DNA from: Gnetum montanum
Lineage: Eukaryota > Streptophyta > Gnetopsida > Gnetales > Gnetaceae
Direction: 5' to 3'
DNA length: 64,000 nt
NCBI GenBank assembly: GCA_015680685.1
Contig: MNCI01003323.1
Location: 199,372 to 263,371, forward strand
Part shown: piece after piece, positions 21,060 to 33,623 of the stretch
Layout: each line of letters begins with the position of its first letter
Position numbering within the stretch: position 1 is the first letter of the stretch
The notes under the pieces: generated by a model
What the model was told of the DNA's origin: nothing
Seen by the model: the letters and a program-made list of their open reading frames with translations, nothing else
The model's database searches: none
Translations under genes and position numbers: made by a program

Positions 21060-22690
21060 CAACACACTATGCATGGAACCAGCTGAGAGCCTAACATGTG
21101 AATATGTCACGAGGATGAATGAACTAGAGCAAGTTCATAACCAACTCTCCGATGATACAAATAATGATACCTATTGGGGAGAGTTGGAAATTCCTAAGAA
21201 CTTCAAGCAACCACCCCTTGAACTAAAAATGTTACTAGCTAGAATGGAATATGTATTTTTGAAAAATAAGAAGCCAATTATAATCAATGCAAGACTTTCT
21301 CCAAAATAGAAAGAGATGTTATTGAAGGTAGTTAAAAGATGGTCAATAGCTTTTGCTTGTTTATATCTTGAACTCACATGGATTGATCCTAGGATATGCC
21401 AACATCACATTTATGCCGACCTAGCCATGAAGCCAAAAAAAATAGCCATAGAGGTGGTTGAACCTCAAATTGAAGCAAATCATTGAGGAAATCGAGCAAC
21501 TCCTCAAGGCAAGGTTCATCTATCCCATTGCAAATAGCAAGTGGGTTAATCCACTCATAATTGTGCCAAAGAAAGGTGATAAGTGGTAGGTTTGCATTGA
21601 TTTTAGGCTACTAAATATGGCAACATTCAAGGTTCACTTTCCATTGCCATTTGTTGACCAAGTACTTGAAACAATATCAGGGCATTACTACCACAACTTC
21701 CTACATGGTTATAGTGGATAAAACCAAATCCAAGTTACATCAAAGGACCAAGTAAAGACAACAATCACAAGTCCCTGGGGGAATTTTACATATCATAAGA
21801 TGTTATTTGGTCTATGCAATGCTCCTATCACATGTCAATGCTTGGTCTTGAGCATCTTTCAACAATAGATCAGTAGTGATGTAGAAGTCTTCATGGATGG
21901 CTTCTCCACCTATGGAGTTACATTTGAGCAAGCCCTAGACCACCTTAAGCAAGTGCTGAAATGATGTGTTAAAACTAACTTGCCCCTCAATTGGAAAAAA
22001 TGTCACCTCATGGTCCAAGAGGGCATTGTATTGGGGCACAAAATATTTCAAGCAAGCATTGAGGTAGACCCTAAAAAAATAAGGTTCATCTAAGGAATAA
22101 CCCACCAACCAAAAATAGTTAAAGACGTTTAGTCATTCCTTGAACATATTGGCTACTATTGACAATTCATAGAGAATTTCTCTAAGATTTCAAAGCTATT
22201 GGTAGAGCTAACAAAGAAAGATGCTCCTTTTGTCTAGGCCCTAGAATGTGAAAAAGTGTTTCAACAACTAAAAGAAAAGCTTGTGGAAACTCCAATTCTA
22301 CAAGCACTTGACTGGTCCAGACCATTTCATATCCTGATAGATGCATCGAATTATGCTTTAGAAGATGTGGTAATGTAGTTAGATGACAAGAAATGACCAT
22401 ACTACATCCACTACACTAGCTAAAGCATTATGGGTACATAATTGAACTACATCATTATAGAAAAAGAATTAATGGTGGTGGTGTTTGCTCTAGAGAAGTT
22501 CAAGCATTATGTGCTTGGATACAAGGTGCTTGTGCACATAGACCATAGTGTCATCTGCTTCTTAATGAACAAACCAACAATGAGCCCCTGTGTCATACAA
22601 TGGCTAGTGATCTTGCAGGAATTCGATTTTACAATGGTAAATCGAAAGGGCATTAAGAATTTGGCCATGGATCACTTGTCTTAGTTGCAA
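21060..22690 (+). pseudogene. Reverse transcriptase and RNase H of the nested Athila element
   Basis: The linker (21073-21309) is still open: ELEIPKNFKQPPLELK. RT segments include NPLIIVPKKGDKW, VCIDFRLLNMATFK, FPLPFVDQVLETISGH and LFGLCNAPITCQ. The catalytic box is FMDG (21890-21901) instead of FMDD. RNase H follows with FHILIDASNYALE, KELMVVVFALEKFKHYV and VIQWLVILQEFDFTMV. The element cannot be autonomous. Confidence 0.85.
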
Positions 22691-22889
22691 TGGGATGAAA
22701 AAGAGGAAGAAAGTCCATTATCTAATACGTTTCATGATGAACTCCTCTTTACTAGGGCAACAACTAAACAAATGCCCAATGAGCCAAAATGGTATGATAA
22801 CATTCTCACCTATCTTCTCACTCAGGAGATGCCATAAGGGTTGGACCATTGGAGGAAATAGTAGTTTCTTCACCAAGTAAAGCACTTCA

Positions 22890-23995
22890 TGGAGATCAAT
22901 GGACACCTCTACAAGGTGTGCACTAATGGCCTGGTTCATTAGTGTATCCCTGATGCTTATCAATTGTGTGCTCTCCAAGATGCTCATAAAGGTCCTTGTG
23001 GAGGACACTATGCTAGGAGACACATAGCCATTAAAATCATGATGGTAGGGTACTATTGGCCAACACTCTTTAGGGATGCTCACCATTTCATCCACTCTTG
23101 TGAATGATGCCAACGAGATGGTGGAATGACTGCTCAAATGGAGGGACCTCAATAATGGATTCAACCATTAGAACCATTTGACATTTGGGGCATTGATTTC
23201 ATGGGTACCATCATGTCCATGTTAAATAGAAAGGAATACATCATAGTCACTGTTGGCTATTGTACAAAATGGGAAAATGTAGCAGCCATCATCAACTATA
23301 CATCCTCTACTACTACTTAGTTTATATAACAAAATGTTATAAACAAGTTTGGTGTGCCACATGCATTAATTTCTAACAATGGAACTCATTTTATAAGCAC
23401 TACTTTTCAAAATCTCATGCAATGCTTGGGGGTTGAACATAAACTCACAACACCTTATCATCCCCAAGCTAATGGTTAGGCTAAGGCTACCAATAGGGAA
23501 ATCATAAGAATACTAACAAGAATTGTTAGAAAGTATAGGAAAGACTAGAGCATGAACCTCAAAAATGCCCTTTGGGCTTACCACTCAACTTGGAAACTTC
23601 CTATAGGCTACTCTCCCTATGAGCTTGTGTGTGAAAAACTACCAAAACTTCCTATTTAATCTAAACTTCATACACTTTCAATGGCTTGTGAGCTTGACCT
23701 TGACTTAAGTCTAGCCCAAAAAGAAAGATTAATGAATCTCAAACTGTTAAACAAAGATTGATTAGTAGCCTATAACAAAAAGTGTCATGACCTAAAAATT
23801 AAAAAAGTCAAATGTCAACTGAGAGATAAGGTTCTCTACTAGAACCCCACAAATGTACCTTAACAAATTAAGTTCCAAACATTGTGGGAAGGACCTTATA
23901 TTATTTATGAGACTTTTCCTTCTAAGGCCATGATGATCTATAAACCTAAGAGCCAAAACAAAAAATAGATTGTCAACATCCAATAAATTAAACCT
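22890..23995 (+). pseudogene. Integrase of the nested Athila element
   Basis: The zinc-binding part has DAHKGPCGGHYARRH and a decayed Cys pair. The core has WGIDFMGTI and GVPHALISNNGTHFIST, followed by ATNREIIRILTRIVRKY. The second catalytic Asp is Asn (23375-23377) and the Glu is Lys (23483-23485), both G-to-A changes. The tail ends near IKPFHEHTPTN at about 24000. Confidence 0.85.
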
Positions 23996-24034
23996 TTCCA
24001 TGAGCATACACCAACTAACACAAAAGCACCTCAT

Positions 24035-26189
24035 TAGATGGACAACCATGCTCAATATTTTCGATCTCCTCCTTCTTTTAACTTAGAAGTGGGGAAGATG
24101 GACAATCATGCTAACCATTCAAGTGGCTCCTTAGTTTGTCAACCTTTTTATTTTACATATTTTTCATTTTACAACTTTTTGTTTTACACATTCTTCCTTT
24201 TACATCTTTTTGTTTTTATGTTATTAATCTTTTCTAATTTTTTTTTGCACCATCATTCATACATTTTCTATTTCTAAAATATTTTACACTTTCTTTTATA
24301 TTTTCTCTTATTTGGTGTGGTTTTCTAACTTTCTATTAATAAGTGCCAAGTACATTGGTAATGCATATCTTATGGTGGTTTGTACTATTTTTTATTTAAC
24401 TATTGCTGTCTGATTTCTAGCTTTGAATTTTAGTACGAATAATTAGGAAATTTCTTCTTTTCATGTAATAGGCAATGAATGCACAACATCCACCCATCCA
24501 CACACTCTATGATTTTCCTTGTTCTAGAAACGTGCAGTACCTTTTTCATTAGTAAAAATTTAATAAATTTGTAACTTTGGTAGTTTCTAGAATTGGGAAC
24601 AATTCAAGGATTTGAATAGGATGTGGCTTCAATGGGATTCAGTATTCTTTGTACTTTTCTATTTTCTTGGGTGCATGTGTGTTTTCATGGACTTCTTACC
24701 ATTTTATGTCATCCAATAAAAGGAAGTTGAATAAGTCCTTGCATGGTGTGATTCTCATAAAAAAAACAAACCAATGAGAATTCAAAGCACATCCCTTGGA
24801 CAAAATAAATGCATATGTCCTTACATGGTGTGGTTCTCATCAAGAAGAAAAAATAATAAGAATTCAAAGCACAGCCCTTGGACAAAATAAATGCATTTGT
24901 CTTTGCATGGTGTGATTTCCATTTCAAAAAAACAATAGGAATTCAAAGCACACCCCTTAGGTAGAATAAATGGTCTATAAGCACTGGTTATGGGACTTGT
25001 CTCCTCTAACTAAGACCCTTCCTCACTTTCTACTTCTTCTCTAATTTGGAATGGTGGTTGTTCTATGGAAGCACTCTTGTGTCTTAGGGGCTGGATTGGT
25101 CTTAGAATGTCAATGCGAAGTCACTGAAAGTGGTTGGTTTTGGTCTAGACTAAGGATGGATCCTATCAATTCATTTAACCACAAAATCCACAAGGGACTT
25201 CATGTAACTGTAATTAGGAGCTCCATTCCACTCTCTCTCTCTCTCATCCTTCTATGCTTTCCATGTTCCACCTCACTACTAATTTCATGTTTTGGTTTGA
25301 TGCCCTGGTTTGATGTGTCAGAGTTCTTAGTCAGTTACTTCCAGGTTTTTGTACTCAACCTTTTGTAACCATTAATCATCCATGGAGCCCATGGACTCTT
25401 TGGTTTGAAGTTATGCAAGGGAATAAAAGGCCTATGTCTACTTTAGAGAGGACCCATTTGCATATCATTTGGTTTGGTTAATTAAGTTCTTTACCCTTAG
25501 AAATTTTTACAATCAAATTTTTTCTGTTTACCCCATCAGTGATATCCAATTTTAAACATCTTCACAATAGTTTTTAGTGAATTCTTCTTTTCATTGTTGT
25601 GAATTCTTATACCTTTTCAAATATTTCCTTGTATTGAACTTTTTCAAATTCAATGGACCACTTAATTTAATTAACCCTATCTATCAACCTTCCCACTAAC
25701 ACTACTCAAGAAACCAATCAACCACAATCACAACCTAGCCAAGTGTAACCACTGATAAGACAAGGCATTTAATAGTTATGTGTTACACATTGCATACTAA
25801 TTCATGATCCTGTTGTGATTGCAGTGGGAAGCATGGACTAGAAGTGAGAGTATCTTCACCAAGGATGATGCAGCAGTACCACACAATGAGGACCATTCAT
25901 GATCGTTGAATCTCTTCTCTCTCTCTCTCTCATTCTTTTGCTGCTAAGAGGTTTTGGATGTTAGTGTTATCCAAGGTGTTTACTTCTCCTATCATGAACA
26001 CCCAATGTTGTAAAAATTGCAATTCCATAGACTTGGGCACTCAGAATCTATATGTCTATTTCATCTAAGTCAGTTTGTTATGTTAGTCAATAATTCCACA
26101 CCTACCCAATATGTTATGTTGTAAGGAACTTGCTCCTCCTCTTCTTCACTCAAGAACAAGTTTTCATTCAGTTGTGGGGGTATGATGAA
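24035..26189 (+). other. Non-coding 3' part of the nested Athila element
   Basis: No coding region is supported. It holds a T-rich stretch (24125-24300), a three-unit tandem repeat (24735-24970), and CT-dinucleotide runs near 25230 and 25918. Athila elements often carry an envelope-like frame here; none is visible. Confidence 0.6.
24735..24970. repeat. Three tandem units of about 81 bases
   Basis: Each unit begins TCCTTGCATGGTGTGATTCT (with variants) and ends ATTCAAAGCACATCCCTTGG, followed by an A-rich spacer and AATAAATGCAT. Confidence 0.9.
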
Positions 26190-27047
26190 TCACCATTTGT
26201 ATCAACCACAACATCGGGTATGCAACGTCAAGGCCATGACATCACGTACATGATGTCAGGGCCTAGATCCAATGTTGAATATATGATGTTGTGATATATT
26301 CCCTAATTATATAAATAGCATGCCTGGGCTTCAGTTTTTAGTAAGTTTTTCATTAGTCAATTTTTAGTTTTCAAGCAAGGTAGTGAAGATCTTGCTATTT
26401 TGTCTCCCTAGAGTTAGAATATTTTCTAAGTGCCCACAAAAGTAGTCTAAAGTGTGTATAATTCTTTTTTCAAACACTGATGTACCTTAGCACAACAGTG
26501 TGACAAGAATAAAACAAACTCTTTTAACAATCCTTGCAACACTGATACTAGTTTAATATTTTCTTTATTGCATTTTAATTTCTCACTCTTTACTTTAATG
26601 CATTTGATTAAGCAGTTTATTTCTAGCTATTAATAAACACGAGCATAACCACTTTGAGCATTCATATAGTACTTGGTAACCCAGCAACACTTAACATTTG
26701 GTAGCCCAAGAGTGCTATATGTGTTCAAGAAAGTGGGATGATTACTTGTGTTAGGCTAGCTAGGCAGTAGACATTAGTTTTCAATCTACTCTATGCTTAT
26801 TCTTGTTATAGGTGATCACATCCATAAAATCTAAACTAAAAAAAATTCATATACCTCAATTACACTTAAATCATACTCTTAAACCTCACAAGTATAGTTG
26901 GGGAGACAACGAACATTCTCATCATCATTTCACTTCCTAGAGAAACTAGTGTATGAGATAACTATAGGTTCACAAAATTCAACCAGATCATGCATAACAC
27001 CTTTGTGATTCATATGTTTGGGCATAGGGGTACCTCATTGCTCATCA
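26190..27047 (+). repeat. 3' LTR of the nested Athila element, complete
   Basis: It is 858 bases, TGATGAATCACC to CTCATTGCTCATCA. A near-palindrome lies at 26238-26257 in U3. The LTR at 57839-58707 has a related 3' half and the same CTCATCA end. Confidence 0.92.
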
Positions 27048-27052
27048 CATGG

Positions 27053-27701
27053 GTATGATGACATGGACATGATAGATTATGTTAGACCATGGCTTTTTCT
27101 TTGCTTGTATGATAGTATGTTAGCTTTATGTGTGATACGGTGTATGTTGTTTTGAGCATGCATGAGACTAACAGTGTTGTAGCTTGCCTTATATCCCACT
27201 CCTCTCCTCTAGTGTAGCACTTGTCAACCATCTAGCAAGGGAAGTGTAAAGGCATCCCTCTCAGTTGTGTACTAACTTTATTTAATTACAGGTAAAAGGT
27301 GCAGGAGCCTAGATGAGCACAAAGAGGAAGGGTAGAGGAGGGGAAAAACTTCTATGCTTGGTTGATGTATATTTTCATGTATAGTAGTGTGGACTAGATA
27401 CCCTCGTATGAAATTCTCTATACTCTTCTATATACAATGATGAGGTTTATGTGTTTTGTATTTTTGCATAGCAATTTATAGTTTGCTTTATGTAGAGACA
27501 TGCATTTTGATAACATGATATGGATGTTTAGTTTCTGGTATGGTGGGAAAGTTTTGTACTGTTTAACTTTTCTTATTATCATGTATTCTACACATTATTG
27601 GTCCTAGTTATCATGCTTCCGAGTTTTAGTTATCATGCTTCTGTGCTAAGATTACATGATCCTAAGCATCACCCTACCCTAAGCTAGGGTGGGATGTTAC
27701 A
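27053..27701 (+). repeat. 5' LTR of the Tekay element, right part
   Basis: The LTR resumes here after the Athila insertion and ends GGTGGGATGTTACA, the inverted repeat of its own start. It matches 32950-33623. Confidence 0.9.
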
Positions 27702-27704
27702 TTG

Positions 27705-27716
27705 TGGTATCGAAGC
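27705..27716 (+). other. Primer-binding site of the Tekay element
   Basis: TGGTATCGAAGC lies three bases after the LTR end. The usual plant site complementary to initiator-Met tRNA starts TGGTATCAGAGC, so two bases differ. Confidence 0.8.
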
Positions 27717-27784
27717 TAGTTTACTTCGATATTATAAGATGGTGTGAATACTCACCCATTTGTGTAATTTCATGTTACAAAGAT

Positions 27785-28860
27785 GTATAGTAGACGTGGT
27801 CATGGTGTTGGTGGGGCTCGTAGACTAGAAGGGCCTAATGATGGACAGTAGCAGCCTCTTCAAACATCTAGCAATGGTCCTACAAATAGGCAACCAAATC
27901 TTATACAATAATTATTACAAATCCTGCAGCAGCATGTTGTAGCTAGTGATGCTCTTGCTCTTGTTTCCACGATCAAAGAAGTGGAAAGTGGTAGTGGTAC
28001 TGGAGGTTTAGGAGAATCAACCAGGAAACCTATCAATAGGGTACTAGTGGAGTAATTTTGAAAATTGGGACCTCTAAAATTTGATGGCACTAAGGTTCCC
28101 ATTGTGGATATAGAATGGTTAGAGGAATTGAAAAAGCTTTTGATTTGATGGATTGTTCATTGTTTCAATAGACTCACTTGGTAGTTTATCAATTGGTTGG
28201 TACTACCTAACATTGGTGGATGATTGAAGAGTAGGCCAAGGGATGGATTGGTCAAGAGGTGGCATGGGATGATTTTCTAGCATCTTTCAAAGGTTGTTAT
28301 GTGTCTACCCAACATGCATAGGCCAAGGATGATGAGTTCTACTATTTGTATCAAGGTAGTTGGTCTATGGTGGAGTATGATGCTCATTCCTCTGAGCTGA
28401 GTAGTTATGTATCCCAAATGTAGAAAAATGCTTAAGCATGGGAAAATAGGTTTGTTTGAGGTCTAAGACCATATTTAAAGGATCACCTATTACCTCTCAA
28501 GTTGACTTCCTATAATGAAGCTAGAGCAGTAGCCATGAATTTAGAGAGGAGTCAGTTGGAGGATATAGTACATAGAGAGAGCCAACAAGGGTAGAAGAGA
28601 GGACCAGCATCTAGAAAGAGACCTAGCCCCTCTAAGCAAGCTCATGGCCATGGAAGAGAGCATCCAACACCTGCTCATGATCCAAATATTGGAGATGGTC
28701 ATGGAGCTATTATTTGCTATAGATGTGGGTAGCCTAGTCATTTGCAGAGGGATTTCTAGAATTATTTTGCATGTGGGCAGCTAGAGCATTAGGCTCAAGA
28801 GTGTCCAAAGTAGAAAAGTAGTAGTGGAGGAGGTAGAAACTGAAGACAAAAACCTCCAAT
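27785..28860 (+). pseudogene. gag of the Tekay element
   Basis: The start is MYSRRGHGVGGARRLEG, 80 bases after the LTR. A LKFDGTKVPIVDIEWLEEL segment marks the gag core. Two degenerate CCHC knuckles at about 28715-28810 read ICYRCG-PSHLQRDF and YFACGQLEH-AQECPK. There are many TAG codons and frame changes. Confidence 0.75.
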
Positions 28861-28949
28861 TTAGGATGGAAAAGGAGCACTAGTCACTCAGCCTAGAGGA
28901 GGGGACCAAAGGACTCAAGGATGGATGTATGCCTTAACAAACTAGCCTT

Positions 28950-29500
28950 TGGACATGCAACCAAACACAATGATGGAGATAAGAGGTATGATTTTCAACT
29001 TTTCTATGTTGATGTTATTTGATCCTAGTGCTAGCCATTCTTTTATAGATCCTATGGTTGCACATCATGTATCTCTTGTATTTCATTCTCTTTCTCCTGG
29101 GTTGATAGTATCTTCTATTGGGGGTCATGAAACTTAAGTTCATCAAGTGTGTATAGATGTGCTAGTAGAATTGAAAGGTATGCAATGGGTTAGTGATTTA
29201 CATGTTATGGATCTTGGGGTCTGTGATGCTATTTTATGGATGGATTGGTTGTCATAGTTCAATGCTATTTTGGACTGTCAAAAAAAGCTCCTACAATTAC
29301 AATTAGTTGATGGTGCTCTAATTGAGGTACAAACTCATCCAAGGAGTGTGTGCCTAGATTTAATCTCCTCTTGGATGTACCATAGGATGCTTCAAAAAGG
29401 GCATGCATGCTTTGTGGCTACAATCTATAAAATAGATGTGGTGGAGATAGATCAAATTTCTATGGTTCATGAATTCCCTGATGTATTCTAGTCTGAATTA
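28950..29500 (+). pseudogene. Protease of the Tekay element
   Basis: It encodes MLFDPSASHSFIDPMVAHH, where active enzymes have D-S-G; the Asp remains, but Ser is Pro and Gly is Ser. VHQVCIDVLVELKGMQW and FNAILDCQKKLLQLQ follow, and the region leads to VHEFPDVF before RT. Confidence 0.75.
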
Positions 29501-29579
29501 CCAATTTTTCCACCAAGGTAAGAGATTGAGTTAAAGATCAAGCTTAAACCTAGTACAGAACCTATTTCAAAGGCTCCAC

Positions 29580-30790
29580 ATAGGATGTCTTTTGTAGAGT
29601 TAGCAAAGCTAAAGATTTAACTACAAGAATTGTTAGATAAAGGCCTTATTTGCCCTAGTGCATCACCATGGGGGTGCACCTATGCTATTTGTTAAAAATA
29701 AGGATGGGTGTTTGCAATTATGCATAGATTACAGGTAGTTAAAACAAGTGACTATGAAAAATAGATATGCTCTACCATGCATTGATGACTTGTTGGATGA
29801 TTTCAAATATTGATCTCAAGTCTGGGTATCATCAAATGCAGCTTCATGAGTAATATGTGTTAAAGGTAGCATTTAGAAAATGGTATGGACATTATGAGTT
29901 TTTGGTGCTATCCTTTGGATTCACAAATGCACCAGTAGTTTTCATGCACCTCATGAATAGTGTGATGTAATCATTCCTAGATCAGTTTATGATTGTATTC
30001 ATTGATGATATCTTAGTATATTCTCCTAATTAGCAATTGCATGTAGAGCACTTGTGGAAAATTTTACAAACTTTGAGGGAGCACCAATTGTATGCTCAGT
30101 CATCCAAGTATTCATTTTGGCAATCAAATATTCAATTCTTAGGACATGTGGTGTCAAGAGCTGGTATCTCTCTAGATCCTACAAAGATTGTCACCATTTG
30201 TGATTGGCCTAGGCCATAATTAGTTGGGGAGGTATGAAGCTTCTTGGGGTTAGTAGGATATTACCATAGTTCTGTGGAATATTTCTCTCGCATAGCATCT
30301 CCTTTGACCTACATGTTGAGAAAAGAGGCTAACTTTACTTGGGGCCCAGCTTGCAACGCTACATTTGAGGAGTTGAAGCATAGATTGGTGACTACTCCTA
30401 TGATAATGTCTCCTACACCAAGACATCTGCATGATGTTAGCACTAATTATTTAGGGGATGAATTTGGTTGTGTGTTGATGTAGGATGGAGAATTTGTGGC
30501 ATATGCATCCCATCAATCAAGGCCACATGAAACTAGATATCCCATGCATGATGTAGAATTGGGTGCTATGATCTTTACATTGAAGATTTGGTGGCATTAT
30601 CTATATGGAGAGTAGGTGACTATTTGGACTGACTATAAGAGACTCCAATATCTTATGAGACATCCATAGTTAAACCTACAATAACATATATGGGTAGAGC
30701 TGCTTGCTAATTTTGATTTCACTATTAAATACAGGCCTGGAAAGATTAACAAAGTAGCAGATGCATTGAGTAGGGTGGCAAGTAAGCTGA
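29580..30790 (+). pseudogene. Reverse transcriptase and RNase H of the Tekay element
   Basis: RT begins LQELLDKGLICPSASPWG; a one-base shift near 29672 interrupts the next motif, which resumes as MLFVKNKDG and LCIDYR. The catalytic box is intact as FIDDILVYS (about 29998-30024). FLGHVVSRAGISLDPTKI and GLVGYYHSSVEYFSRIASPL follow. RNase H includes YASHQSRPHETRYPMHDVEL and FTIKYRPGKINKVADALS. Confidence 0.85.
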
Positions 30791-30879
30791 ATAACTTAAC
30801 AATCCAATCAAATTTGCAAGAGCATATCTAAGAGCAACAATGACATGATCCTTGGCATCAAACATTGAGATAACAAATT

Positions 30880-32080
30880 ACCTCTAATCGACTGCTCTCG
30901 ATGGATAGTCATGGAGTCATATAGAGGGATGATCGAGTATGTGTTCCAAAAGCTCTCCAAATTCAGTTGATGGATGAGGTCCACATGAGCAAATACCAAA
31001 TGCATCTAGGTAGTCAAAAAATGTACCAGAGCTTATGACATATGTATTGGTGGCCTAGTATGAAGAGGAATGTAAGAGAGTATGTATCTTGCTATTTAAT
31101 TTTCCAGAAAATGAAGATAGAGCATCAAAGACCTAGGGGATATTTGCATTCCCACAATATTCCTTAATGGAAATGGAATGTCATTGGTATGGATTTCATT
31201 GTTAGTCTTCTACAAGCTTGCAATGGCCATGATGCTATATTAGTGATTGTTGATTTGTTAACAGAGTCTACCCATTTCCTTCCCACATGATCATCAGTAA
31301 GTACCATAGAAACTACACATCTCTTTCTTGTAGAGATAGTGTGGTTGCATGGTGTGCCATGACGGATTATTAGTGATAGAGATGCTTGATTCATGTCACA
31401 TTTTTGGTAGGCATTTCAAAAGGATATGGGTACAAAGCTAAATATAAGTTCGACATATCATCCACAAACTGATGGTCAAACTAAATAAGTGAATCAAATT
31501 CTAGAAGACATGCTGAGAGCCTATGCTTTGCAATATAGAGAAGGTTGGAATCAAATGCTACCATTAGCTAAATTTATATATAACAACAATTATCAGGAGA
31601 GTTTACAAGTAGCACCATATGAGATTTTAGATGGTAGGCCATGTAGAACACATTTATGTTGGGATACCATAGAATATTTTCAACAAGTGAGCATAGATTT
31701 GGTGAGGTAGACTACAAAGTAGATTCGAGAGATCTAAGATAGGTTGAGAGCTACACAAGATAGGCAGGCAACATACGCCAATCAACGTCGAAGGCCATTG
31801 GAGTTTACAGTTGAAAATCATGTATTTATTCATGGTTCTTCTTTGAAATTCCTTACTCGATTTGGCAAAAAAGGGAAATTGTCTCCTAGATACATTGATT
31901 CATTTCAAGTGTTACAACAGATTGGGAAAGTGACCTATAGGATAGCATTACCTCCTTATTTGGCACATGTCCATGATGTATTTCATGTATCTATGCTATG
32001 CCATTATGTGCCTGATGAACATCATATGATTATCCATTTAAGAATACAACTACAATCCAATGTTAGTTATATTCAGTAAC
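30880..32080 (+). pseudogene. Integrase of the Tekay element
   Basis: It contains HLGSQKMYQ, YWWPSMKRNVREYV, WNVIGMDFIVSL, IISDRDA and LNISSTYHPQTDGQTK. The catalytic Glu of the last motif is Lys (31483-31485). The open stretch 31744-32079 carries the typical C-terminal end: KLSPRYIDSFQVLQQIGK, YRIALPPYLAHVHDVFHVSM. Confidence 0.85.
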
Positions 32081-32084
32081 CAAT

Positions 32085-32210
32085 AAAAATTGTTGATCAT
32101 ATGGTGCAATAGCTACGTAGTAAAGTTGTCCCTATGGTCAAAATTTTATGGAGTAGACATGGAGCTTCAAAGGCTACTTGTGAGGTGGAGACTGGTATGC
32201 ATGTAGCTAA
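32085..32210 (+). pseudogene. Chromodomain-like tail of the Tekay integrase
   Basis: PIKIVDHMVQ, then LRSKVVPMVKILWSRHGASK and ATCEVE fit the chromodomain-like tail of Tekay/Del integrases. The coding sequence then runs directly into LTR-middle sequence at about 32215, so the real 3' end is deleted. Confidence 0.65.
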
Positions 32211-32214
32211 TTGT

Positions 32215-33623
32215 GGGGTTAGTTTGCTCTTTGGGAATATATCATTTTGAAGGTTATTCTAGTGTCCATTTGTATGAAAATACTTATCTTTTGATGAACA
32301 CAGTATTGTTTTGTCATATCGAGTTCTTCATGTTATTCTTTTTCATCATGGTATTATTCTCCTAGAATGACTATAATTGCTAGGGGTGGATATGTGTAGT
32401 TATGTTGTTTGGGTATGTTATGCTTATGACCTGTGTTGGCTTAAGCTAGTTGGATTGTGTATATGTTTTTATGATGATGCATGTGATGGTCGTTGGTGGG
32501 TGGTGCTAGCATGAGGGTGTGGACCGATTGGTGATGAGGCACCATAGAGGTAGTATGGATTGACCCCCATGGTGATGCATCAATGAGGCTCCTATCTCAA
32601 GCCTCATCCTAAGAGTGGGAGAGCATAGGTGTGTTTGTCCCTACGACTGGTCTGTGGCATAGGTGTGTTTATCCCTATCGCCAATCCTCTAGAAGGCTAG
32701 TGGTTGCAAGTCACAAGTTGATGAACCCTAGCACTAGTTGGATAAATAAAATACTAATAAAATACCTATAGGAAATGGTTTTTATGAGTACTCATGGCAA
32801 CATTTCACATGCTACACTAAGTGCAGATATGCTAGCAACCACATGGGCTATGTATATGATAATATTGGTTTATGAGTCATATCATTGAGAATAGGTGTTC
32901 TATTTGGATTATGATTGTGTGGATCATGGACTATTTATGGTATATCATGGGTATGATGACATGTGCATGATAGATGATGTTAGACTATGGATTTGTTTGT
33001 GCTTGTATGATAGTATGTTAACTTTATATGGTGTATGTTGTTTTAAGCATGCATGAGACTAACAATGTTGTAGGTTGCCTTATACCCCACTCCTCTCCTC
33101 TAGTGCAGCACTTGTCGACCATCTAGCAATGGAAGTGTAAAGGCTTCCCACTCAGTTGTTTACTGACTTTATTTAATTATAGGTGAAAGGCATAGGAGCC
33201 TAGACAAGCATAGAGAGGAAGGGTAGAGAAGGGAAAAATCTTTTGTGCTTGGTTAATGTATATTTTCATGTACAGTAGTGTGGACTAGATACCCTTATAT
33301 GAAACTCTCTGTACTCTTCTATATACAATGATGAGGTTTATGTGTTTTTTTATTTTTTCATAGCAGTGTATAGTTTGCTTTATGTAGATACATGCATTTT
33401 GATAACATGATATGGATGTTTAGTTTTTGGTATGGTGGGAAAGTTCTATACAGTTTAACTTTTCTTATCATCATGTATTTTGCACATTATTGGTTCTAGT
33501 TATCATGATTTTGAGTTTTAGTTATCTAGTTATCATGCTTCTGAGTTTTAGTCATCATGCTTATATGCTAAGATTACTTGATCCTAGGAATCACCTTGCC
33601 CTAAGCTAGGGTGGGGTCTTACA
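32215..33623 (+). repeat. 3' LTR of the Tekay element, 5'-truncated
   Basis: It aligns with 17273-17968 plus 27053-27701 and ends TCTTACA at the CCAAT duplication. The first 1.36 kb of the LTR is missing. Confidence 0.9.

Larger units (their letters stand above)
17969..27047 (+). mobile_element. Athila-lineage Ty3/gypsy element nested in the Tekay 5' LTR
   Basis: It starts TGATGAATCACC and ends CTCATTGCTCATCA, with TGATGA/TCATCA terminal inverted repeats and CATGG duplications. Internal order is gag, protease, RT, RNase H, integrase and a 2.2-kb non-coding 3' part. RT and integrase motifs (EGIVLGHKI; WGIDFMG) fit Athila. No envelope-like gene is recognisable. By eye the two LTRs differ at roughly one base in eight, so the insertion is old. 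Confidence 0.92.
15914..33623 (+). mobile_element. Tekay/Del-like chromovirus, with an Athila element nested in its 5' LTR
   Basis: The ends are TGTTACACCCCACC at 15914 and GGTGGGGTCTTACA ending 33623. The five-base target duplication CCAAT lies at 15909-15913 and 33624-33628. The 5' LTR ends at 27701 and is followed by an initiator-Met-type primer site. Coding order is gag, protease, RT, RNase H, integrase and a chromodomain-like tail, the plan of chromoviruses. The LTR is split at 17968/27053 by the Athila insertion. All frames are broken. Confidence 0.88.

Noticed and set aside
23792-24055. Envelope-like gene after the Athila integrase
   Set aside because: The only frame there is on the minus strand over the integrase tail. 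No membrane-type protein follows on the plus strand.
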